Notes under the pieces: generated by a model
Told to the model about the DNA's origin: nothing
The model's database searches: none
The model's input: the letters and a program-made list of their open reading frames with translations, nothing else
Assembly (NCBI GenBank): GCA_944385265.1
Contig: CALWWO010000080.1
Span: 1-13,891 of the forward strand
Length of the DNA stretch: 13,891 nucleotides
Origin: an uncultured Oscillospiraceae bacterium
GTDB taxonomy: Bacteria > Bacillota_A > Clostridia > Oscillospirales > Oscillospiraceae
Direction of reading: 5' to 3'
Shown: piece by piece, positions 7,324 to 11,971 of the stretch
Layout of the letters: each line of letters starts with the position of its first letter
Numbering within the stretch: position 1 is the stretch's first letter
Made by a program: the position numbers and the translations under genes

Positions 7324-7335
7324 TTATCATAGACA
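7318..7335. promoter_or_regulatory. Inverted-repeat operator, probable XRE regulator site
   Basis: Perfect palindrome TGTCTAT-TATC-ATAGACA. Further TGTCTA half-sites lie at 7290-7295 and 7376-7381, so four occur within 92 bases between the two divergent genes. It covers the -35 of the minus-strand promoter, as expected for a repressor site. The bound protein is inferred from position. Confidence 0.6.
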
Positions 7336-7383
7336 TAAAAATCACGCTTTTTTGTTACTTTAATAAAAAAGGGTGTGTCTACG

Positions 7384-7632
7384 ATGATAGAATTTGATAA
7401 AAAAGCAGTCGGTACGGTCATACGCCGCCTGCGGCGCGAAAAGGGGCTATCGCAGGAGGTGGCGAGCGGTCTTGCCGGTATCGCCCGCAGCCATCTTGCG
7501 ATGATAGAAACGGGGTCAAAACAGCCGAATTTCGAGACGATATGGCGTATAGCGAACGCTTTTGAGATCACGCCGCACGAGCTTGTAGAGTATATAGAAA
7601 AAGAGGCGGCAGAGAGAAAAGAAAACATATGA
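7384..7632 (+). CDS. XRE-family helix-turn-helix transcriptional regulator
   Basis: An 82-residue DNA-binding protein consisting of one Cro/CI-type HTH domain (about residues 8-68) with the usual features: R14-R-L-R-x-x-K20-G-L-S-Q24, the recognition helix around residues 34-41 (R35-S-H-L-A-M-I-E42), then G44-S-K-Q-P48 and a terminal helix. There is no effector domain, so it probably acts as a simple dimeric repressor. The ATG at 7384 has AAAGGG about 10 bases upstream; an in-frame GTG at 7375 is too close to that site. No clear promoter: a weak TAAAAA-17-TTTAAT pair (7336-7364) is the best seen. The divergent small membrane protein gene and the half-site array suggest that it regulates that gene and itself. 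Confidence 0.88.
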   Translation: MIEFDKKAVGTVIRRLRREKGLSQEVASGLAGIARSHLAMIETGSKQPNFETIWRIANAFEITPHELVEYIEKEAAERKENI

Positions 7633-7667
7633 GCGGGGAGTTTTAACGCTCCCCGCTCATCCTTTTT
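7629..7667. terminator. Terminator shared by XRE and GNAT genes
   Basis: Twelve-bp perfect stem (7629-7640 with 7649-7660), 8-base loop, followed on the plus strand by CCTTTTT. The stem includes the stop codon of the XRE gene. On the minus strand the stem is followed by ATATGTTTTCTTTT, so it can also end the convergent acetyltransferase transcript. Confidence 0.88.
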
Positions 7668-7708
7668 AAAGTTTGCAAAAGCGCCTGCAAAACAGCGGTG
7701 ATCCCTTG

Positions 7709-8158
7709 TCACAGGCGGTAAACATACATCCTCATCATATCGGGCTCACCGTCGGCTTTTACCATGCACAAAAATTCCCAGCCGCACCGTTCGTAAAACG
7801 AGTCGTGCCCCGTTATCAGATACAGCGACTTAAATCCTGCGGCGCGCATATCGTCCTGCACGCGGAGCAGCAGAGCCCGCGCTATCCCGCGGCGGCGGTA
7901 CTCCTCCTCGACATACAGCGCGCAGACGTTTGGGGCGAGATCTTTTCTGCTGTGGAAATCATTTTCTATAATGCCCGCCCCGCCGACGAGTTTGCTTCCA
8001 TCCATAGCTATATACCACTGCGGTACGGCGGAGCTGCCCAAAAGGCTCTCTTGTATGCTTTTCCTGTATTCCTCAAGCGGAATGCCCCATTTTGAGTGGA
8101 ACCATTCAGCCGCTGTATCAGCAATATTGAGACGCTCTTTTATGTTAAAAATATGCAT
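7709..8158 (-). CDS. GNAT-family N-acetyltransferase
   Basis: A 149-residue single-domain acetyltransferase that would move the acetyl group of acetyl-CoA to an amine; the substrate is unknown. The acetyl-CoA loop is R88-R-R-G91-I-A93 after the strand CALYVEEEYR, with the preceding AGIIENDFH strand and a C-terminal SFYERCGWEF motif (motif B), typical of a widespread uncharacterised Firmicutes group. The ATG at 8158 is chosen for AAAGGGG 5 bases upstream. An ATG at 8197 in the same frame has no ribosome site and lies inside the -10 element (TATAATG), so it would not be in the transcript. The gene stands alone, convergent with the XRE gene. Confidence 0.9.
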   Translation of the reverse strand: MHIFNIKERLNIADTAAEWFHSKWGIPLEEYRKSIQESLLGSSAVPQWYIAMDGSKLVGGAGIIENDFHSRKDLAPNVCALYVEEEYRRRGIARALLLRVQDDMRAAGFKSLYLITGHDSFYERCGWEFLCMVKADGEPDMMRMYVYRL

Positions 8159-8195
8159 ATATACCCCTTTTCCCGGCGCGTTATTGTAATTTTTC

Positions 8196-8223
8196 ATTAT
8201 ACGGTAAATTCGCCGACTTTAAA
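8196..8223 (-). promoter_or_regulatory. Promoter of the GNAT gene
   Basis: Minus-strand TTTAAA (plus 8218-8223), 16 bases, TATAAT (plus 8196-8201). The expected leader is about 30 bases to the ATG at 8158. Confidence 0.55.
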
Positions 8224-8318
8224 ATATATGCCATCTTATCACATACTGGATACATCGATCAAGAGGGCAGTACAGACGCACCGGCACAGAGGTATTTCAA
8301 AAAAATTTTAAATATCTC

Positions 8319-8347
8319 TTGCGTCTGCGTAAGGGATGCAGTATAAT
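8319..8347 (+). promoter_or_regulatory. Promoter of the sdpR-sdpI-like operon
   Basis: TTGCGT (8319-8324), 17-base spacer, TATAAT (8342-8347). Start near 8354. The upstream part of this gap (8224-8318) shows nothing else recognisable. Confidence 0.78.
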
Positions 8348-8371
8348 CTATTTAAAGATTATTTGAAATAG
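8343..8371. promoter_or_regulatory. Inverted-repeat operator over the -10, probable ArsR autorepressor site
   Basis: ATAATC-N8-GATTAT (8343-8362), with a second interlocked dyad CTATTT-N12-AAATAG (8348-8371). AT-rich interrupted palindromes across the -10 and start are usual for ArsR/SdpR autorepressors. Binding is inferred. Confidence 0.55.
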
Positions 8372-8386
8372 TTAGGGGGCGGCAGA

Positions 8387-8656
8387 TTGGCGATACACGA
8401 GATATTGGCCGCGCTTGCCGACGAGCATCGCAGGAGGATACTGATAAAGCTGAAGGAGGGGAAAATCAGCTCCGGCGAGCTCGCCGAGGCGATGGAGATG
8501 ACGCCGCAGGCGCTGTCGTACCATCTGGCAAAGCTGAAAAAAGCCGACTTGATATATGAGACGCGGTTTAAAAATTTCATATATTACGAACTGAATCTGT
8601 CCGTGCTTGACGAGGCCGTCATGTGGATAGACGAGCTCAGGGGAGGAAAATCATGA
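8387..8656 (+). CDS. ArsR/SdpR-family autorepressor
   Basis: An 89-residue winged-helix repressor. The N-terminal pattern I4-x-x-x-L-A-L-A-D-E-x-R-R-R-I-L (about residues 3-19), the recognition helix M38-T-P-Q-A-L-S-Y-H-L-A-K-L-K (about 38-51) and the wing LIYETRFKNFIYYELN are those of the SdpR branch of ArsR, which lacks the metal-binding cysteines of ArsR/SmtB sensors; none is present here. TTG start with AGGGGG 8 bases upstream and no alternative ATG that keeps the first helix. It overlaps the SdpI-like gene by 4 bases (ATGA). In Bacillus, SdpR represses its own operon until SdpI binds toxin and captures SdpR at the membrane; the same logic is inferred here. Confidence 0.88.
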   Translation: MAIHEILAALADEHRRRILIKLKEGKISSGELAEAMEMTPQALSYHLAKLKKADLIYETRFKNFIYYELNLSVLDEAVMWIDELRGGKS

Positions 8657-9318
8657 AAACGAGAAAACGTGTGCTGTATGTTCTTATGCTTCTGCCGCTT
8701 GTAGCGACGCTCATAGCCCTGCCGTTTCTGCCGGAGCAGATTCCGGCGCATTACGGATTTGACGGGCAGGTGACGCGCTACGGCAGCAAATACGAGTCGC
8801 TCATAATACCGGCGATCACGCTAGCATTCGGCGCTGCGATGCTTTTCGAGGCGAAAATCGCCGCAAAAAAAGAAAAAGACGGCGAAAACAATGAAAAGGT
8901 AAGCATTACGACGGCAATAGCGGCGGTCGTGCTGTTTAACGTCCTGACGGGGTTTTTCCTGTACACCGCGTTTGCGCAGACGGAGGATATATACAACATC
9001 TCGCTCGACGTATATCAGATAGTTTTTATGGTGTTCGGCGCGGGTATGATCGTAATAGGCAACATCATGCCGAAGTTGCGCATGAACGGGCTTATCGGGC
9101 TTAGGACCGGATGGAGCATGAAAAACGAGACGACGTGGAAGAAAAGCCAGCGTTTCGGCGGTATAGCCGCTATCGTGACAGGCGTCGTTACGATAATAAT
9201 ATGCTGCTTTACAAGAGGGCTTTTGTGCGCGGGCTTAGCGGTCGGTATACAGATCATTGCACTGCCGGTCGAGATATATTACACATACAGGGCGGCGAAG
9301 AAATACGGCGACGCCTGA
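8653..9318 (+). CDS. SdpI-family integral membrane protein (toxin immunity / signal)
   Basis: A 221-residue protein with about six membrane helices (roughly 8-26, 50-66, 87-107, 120-138, 168-186, 189-211). The N-terminal third is a DUF1648 domain with P24-F-L-P-E-Q-I-P-A-H-Y-G-F-D-G-Q and T41-R-Y-G-S-K. The C-terminal half carries the SdpI signature, G136-N-x-M-P-K followed by N145-G-L-I-G-L-R-T-G-W. The Bacillus homologue gives immunity to the SdpC toxin and sequesters SdpR at the membrane. ATG at 8653 with GGGAGG; the 4-base overlap with the repressor indicates coupled translation. No sdpC-like toxin gene is present in the window, so the natural signal is unknown. Confidence 0.9.
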   Translation: MKTRKRVLYVLMLLPLVATLIALPFLPEQIPAHYGFDGQVTRYGSKYESLIIPAITLAFGAAMLFEAKIAAKKEKDGENNEKVSITTAIAAVVLFNVLTGFFLYTAFAQTEDIYNISLDVYQIVFMVFGAGMIVIGNIMPKLRMNGLIGLRTGWSMKNETTWKKSQRFGGIAAIVTGVVTIIICCFTRGLLCAGLAVGIQIIALPVEIYYTYRAAKKYGDA

Positions 9319-9367
9319 ATAAAATCGCCTTGGCTTTAAACGGGGCGGCAAATTGGCAAACGAAAAT

Positions 9368-9398
9368 AGGCGGCGGACGCAAAAAGCGTCCGCCGCCT
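9368..9398. terminator. Hairpin between SdpI-like gene and ABC permease
   Basis: Perfect 13-bp stem (9368-9380 with 9386-9398) and a 5-base loop (AAAAA on the plus strand). It is very GC-rich; the flanking T tracts are weak (GTCTGTCT on plus, ATTTTCG on minus). Its place between convergent genes suggests a bidirectional terminator. Confidence 0.75.
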
Positions 9399-9444
9399 GT
9401 CTGTCTAGCGTTATCCGAGTGCCGGTTTTGCCTCTGCGCCGCAT

Positions 9445-10077
9445 TTATTTTTTCCGCGCATACCCCGGGATGCTGATAAAATACGACACGATAAACAGGC
9501 CGCACGAGACGGCAAATCCGGCAAAAAGGTACGACGATAAAGTGTTCGCAAGCTCTATAAATCCCGGCCCGTCTTCAAAGTATGTTATCAGATAGAATAT
9601 GGGCAGGATCACAAGAAGCCGCACGGCCTGCGCCGATTTAAAGCCGAGCCAGTATGTGAGCGGGAGACATATAGCCGTCCACACGACGGGGACTATGACT
9701 GACACCGCAACGGTGGCAAAAAGAATATCCGTATCAAAGCCGCCGTATATCGCCGTAGATATCAGATAGAGGACCGCGCCCGCCGCGGCCGATATGCCCG
9801 CCGTCATCAGGACGGAGAGATATTTGCTGCCGACGACGCAGCCGGCGCTTACCGGCATCGTAAGCTGGTATTTTTTCCAGTTTACCTGCTCGTCGCAGGC
9901 AAAGCTCATCGTATTTTGTATCCCTATGGTCGCGGCGAACATTATAGCTGCGAGAAATCCGGAAAAATTCTCCGCACTGACCATAAGCAGCGCCACCGCC
10001 GCCACGGCGACAAAGATCAGCTTTTTGTCAATGCTCTTAAAAAACAGATTGAAATCCTTATAAACAAGCCCTCTCAT
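9445..10077 (-). CDS. ABC-2 type transporter permease
   Basis: Membrane component of an ABC transporter, paired with the ATPase just upstream. 210 residues, about six helices (roughly 20-34, 39-60, 88-110, 117-141, 150-167, 183-203). The cytoplasmic loop D62-E-Q-V-N-W-K-K-Y-Q-L-T-M-P-V-S followed by the SKYL stretch is characteristic of the ABC2_membrane_5 permeases found with YtrA-type regulators. Overlaps the ATPase stop by 4 bases. One permease with one ATPase suggests a homodimeric pair, exporting or extracting an unknown substrate; related systems respond to cell-wall antibiotics or peptides. No duplicate permease gene follows, unlike the Bacillus ytr operon. Confidence 0.87.
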   Translation of the reverse strand: MRGLVYKDFNLFFKSIDKKLIFVAVAAVALLMVSAENFSGFLAAIMFAATIGIQNTMSFACDEQVNWKKYQLTMPVSAGCVVGSKYLSVLMTAGISAAAGAVLYLISTAIYGGFDTDILFATVAVSVIVPVVWTAICLPLTYWLGFKSAQAVRLLVILPIFYLITYFEDGPGFIELANTLSSYLFAGFAVSCGLFIVSYFISIPGYARKK

Positions 10078-10934
10078 GCGGCGTGCCCTCCTTTGATATA
10101 GAAAAGCATGATATCCTCAAGCGAGGCGTTGTCAACGATCGTGTTTTTATATTTTCTGCGCGCTGCTTCCTTATCGGGCACAAGGCATTCAACGCTCATA
10201 TTCGTACTGCGGCAGGTGATGTAATCCTCCGGGGCGATCGCCGAACACTGCCCTCTTCCGCAGCGCAGTATGCCGTACCGGTCGATAAGCCGGTCTTTTT
10301 CCTCTTCAAAAATTATCCTGCCCTGATGTATCAGTATCACATAGTCGGCTATCTTCTCGATATCCGATATGATGTGCGAGGAAAAGAAGATGGAGCGATC
10401 CTCGTCCTGAATAAAACCGAGGAACATGTCGAGTATCTCATCCCTCACCACAGGGTCTAGCCCCGTCGTGGCTTCGTCGAGTATCAAAAGCTTCGGATTG
10501 TGCGCCATGGCACATATGATGGACAGCTTCATCTTCATCCCCTTTGAAAAATCGCCGATCGGGCGCGACAAGGGGACTTTGAACTTTTGCGTATATTCCT
10601 CAAACAGCCGGTCGTCCCATGTGGGGTACACTCCGGCAAATATTTTCGCGACGTTCCGCGCCGTGAAAAATCCGTGGAAATTGCACTCGTCGAACACAAC
10701 GCCTATATCGCGTTTGACAGATTCGTCGGCGTGGTCCGTTCCGAATATCTCGACCGTGCCGCCGTCTTTTTTAAGCTCGTTCAAGATAAGGTTTATCGTA
10801 GTGCTTTTCCCGGCCCCGTTTTCACCGATAAAGCCGACTATCCTCCCCTTCGGCACGTTGAGCGACACATGATCCAGAGAAAATTCGCCGAACGATTTGC
10901 ACAGATCTCTTACCGCGATGTTGTTTTCACTCAT
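10074..10934 (-). CDS. ABC transporter ATP-binding protein
   Basis: ATPase that powers the permease encoded next to it. 286 residues: an ABC domain (about 5-215) with Walker A G37-E-N-G-A-G-K-S-T45, signature F129-S-K-G-M133 in place of LSGGQ, Walker B L149-L-I-L-D-E-A155, D-loop G158-L-D and switch H187. The position of the Q-loop glutamine reads V-V-F-D82-E, an acidic replacement also seen, to my knowledge, in YtrB-like ATPases. About 70 C-terminal residues form an accessory domain. The second ATG (10934) is chosen because AGGAGG lies 8 bases upstream; the first ATG at 10940 is only 2 bases from it. Fifteen bases follow the gntR stop. Confidence 0.93.
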   Translation of the reverse strand: MSENNIAVRDLCKSFGEFSLDHVSLNVPKGRIVGFIGENGAGKSTTINLILNELKKDGGTVEIFGTDHADESVKRDIGVVFDECNFHGFFTARNVAKIFAGVYPTWDDRLFEEYTQKFKVPLSRPIGDFSKGMKMKLSIICAMAHNPKLLILDEATTGLDPVVRDEILDMFLGFIQDEDRSIFFSSHIISDIEKIADYVILIHQGRIIFEEEKDRLIDRYGILRCGRGQCSAIAPEDYITCRSTNMSVECLVPDKEAARRKYKNTIVDNASLEDIMLFYIKGGHAA

Positions 10935-10949
10935 AGTCATATCCTCCTG

Positions 10950-11321
10950 TTATTCTTCATACAGCATTTTCAAAATAGAGGCGAGCTGTTCATATGATAT
11001 CCCGTGCGAGCGCGCGATATCGCACGCCTGCTGCAAAAGCTCCTCCGCCTTGCGAAGCTGTTCTTCCTGAATAAATTCCGTGTTTTGGGCGGCGACAAAG
11101 CTGCCCTTGCCGGAAACCGTCTCGATAAAGCCGTCGCGCGTCAGATCCTCATACGCGCGCTGCACCGTTATGACGCTTATATGCAGGTCTTTCGCCAGTG
11201 CGCGCATTGAGGGGAGTGCCTCGCCCGCCTCGAGCGTGCCGTTCATTATCTGATTTTTAATCTGCGAGCTTATCTGTTCGTATATCGGCTTGCCGCTGCT
11301 GTTGCTTACGATTATCTCCAT
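10950..11321 (-). CDS. GntR-family (YtrA-type) transcriptional regulator
   Basis: A 123-residue repressor of the short YtrA subfamily: a winged-helix domain (about 8-76) with the patterns K11-P-I-Y-E-Q-I, L36-P-S-M-R-A-L-A-K-D-L, the recognition helix around I48-T-V-Q-R-A-Y-E-D-L and the wing G71-K-G-S-F-V, followed by a short alpha-helical dimerisation tail (about 83-120) in place of a ligand domain. The start at 11321 is the second of two adjacent ATGs; it has GGGGG 5 bases upstream and gives the usual MEII N-terminus. First gene of the operon with the ATPase and permease, and it probably represses that operon through the palindromes in its own leader. Confidence 0.93.
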   Translation of the reverse strand: MEIIVSNSSGKPIYEQISSQIKNQIMNGTLEAGEALPSMRALAKDLHISVITVQRAYEDLTRDGFIETVSGKGSFVAAQNTEFIQEEQLRKAEELLQQACDIARSHGISYEQLASILKMLYEE

Positions 11322-11346
11322 CATATCCCCCACTCGCGTAATGATC

Positions 11347-11383
11347 GTACATAGTGTACATATTTGATAAGTACAGTATATAC
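11347..11383. promoter_or_regulatory. Two GTACA-N3-TGTAC operators, probable YtrA-type regulator sites
   Basis: A perfect palindrome GTACA-TAG-TGTAC (11347-11359) in the leader and a one-mismatch copy GTACA-GTA-TATAC (11371-11383) over the -10 of the gntR promoter. Their centres are 24 bases apart, a little over two helical turns. Repression by the GntR protein is inferred from position. Confidence 0.6.
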
Positions 11384-11403
11384 ACTTTCCGGAGCGCTGT
11401 CAA
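11375..11403 (-). promoter_or_regulatory. Promoter of the gntR-ABC operon
   Basis: Minus-strand consensus TTGACA (plus 11398-11403), 17-base spacer, TATACT (plus 11375-11380). Start near 11368, leader about 47 bases. The rest of the gap to the SRP RNA promoter (11404-11595) shows only a weak hairpin CGCAGG/CCTGCG with TTTT (11549-11567). Confidence 0.85.
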
Positions 11404-11595
11404 TATGTATTTGAAAATTTTTTGTTGTCCACCGCGCTGCCGGTATTGCCACCGCGGTTTTATGCCGTTGCGGACGTCTTTCGGATATGCGCGCAATGCC
11501 GCTTCGCCGATTTATGCGCCAGAGATTTGCCCCGCGCTATGTCCTCGCCGCAGGTTTCCTGCGTTTTGAGTGCGGATAATGTTCACAAAATTGTG

Positions 11596-11624
11596 TTGAT
11601 AAAAAAGGTGAAATAGGATATAAT
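11596..11624 (+). promoter_or_regulatory. Promoter of SRP RNA (and probably dnaX-ebfC)
   Basis: TTGATA (11596-11601), 17-base spacer, TATAAT (11619-11624). The expected start at about 11631 coincides with the first base of the RNA's terminal helix. Confidence 0.85.
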
Positions 11625-11630
11625 GTGAAA

Positions 11631-11940
11631 GTCTTGGCCGGTGATCGGCAAGACCGCACTAGTCGGGGAGATAGCGGTGCCCTGTAGCCTGCAATCCGCT
11701 ACAGCAGGGATGAATTCCGATCCCCGGTTTTGCAATGTGCCGCAGCCTGTGGGAAAAGGCGCTGATAAGCCGGTCTCGCGCAACGCAAACCTTCGAACCA
11801 GGTCAGGCGGGGAACCGAGCCGCATTAAGGAGGACCTTGCGTGTGCCGTGAGGCTGCCGGCTTTGAGCCGGATCTTACAGAAGCGGGCATATCGCAATTA
11901 TCAAAGATCGGTGTGCGGTCTTGCGGGTCACCGCCAAGAT
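11631..11940 (+). ncRNA. ffs: Signal recognition particle RNA, large bacterial type
   Basis: RNA scaffold of the signal recognition particle, which binds Ffh and directs ribosomes making membrane or secreted proteins to FtsY. About 310 bases, the long Gram-positive form with an Alu domain. The Alu part is recognised from the stretch around 11671-11709 (GCGGTGCCCTGTA then CTGCAATCCGCTA and GCAGGG), which I recall from clostridial SRP RNAs. The S domain is at about 11797-11830: a GGAA tetraloop (11811-11814) closed by CGG/CCG, with the Ffh-binding loop 3' to it. The two ends pair over 24 base pairs: TCTTGG with CCAAGA, CGGTGA with TCACCG, and a 12-bp helix 11648-11659 with 11913-11924. No terminator follows, and dnaX begins 31 bases later, as in Bacillus scr-dnaX, so the RNA is probably cut from a longer transcript. 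Ends are approximate. Confidence 0.93.
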
Positions 11941-11971
11941 ATTTAAATTGACTTGGAAAGGCGGGGAGAGC

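Noticed and set aside
9319..9505. Open frames extending past the SdpI-like gene into 9.4-9.5 kb
   Set aside because: They run through the perfect terminator hairpin and overlap the permease end; no ribosome site.
10426..10997. Plus-strand open frames opposite the ABC ATPase and gntR
   Set aside because: Antisense to genes with intact Walker and HTH motifs; no promoter or ribosome site.
11549..11567. Hairpin CGCAGG/CCTGCG with four T as a terminator
   Set aside because: Six-bp stem with a short T tract and no plus-strand gene upstream for it to end; too weak to call.
11826..11833. AAGGAGG inside the SRP RNA as a ribosome binding site
   Set aside because: It lies in the S-domain helix and no start codon with a sensible frame follows.
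11641..11946. Open frames on both strands across the SRP RNA
   Set aside because: The base-paired RNA explains the conservation and structure; no ribosome site and no recognisable protein.
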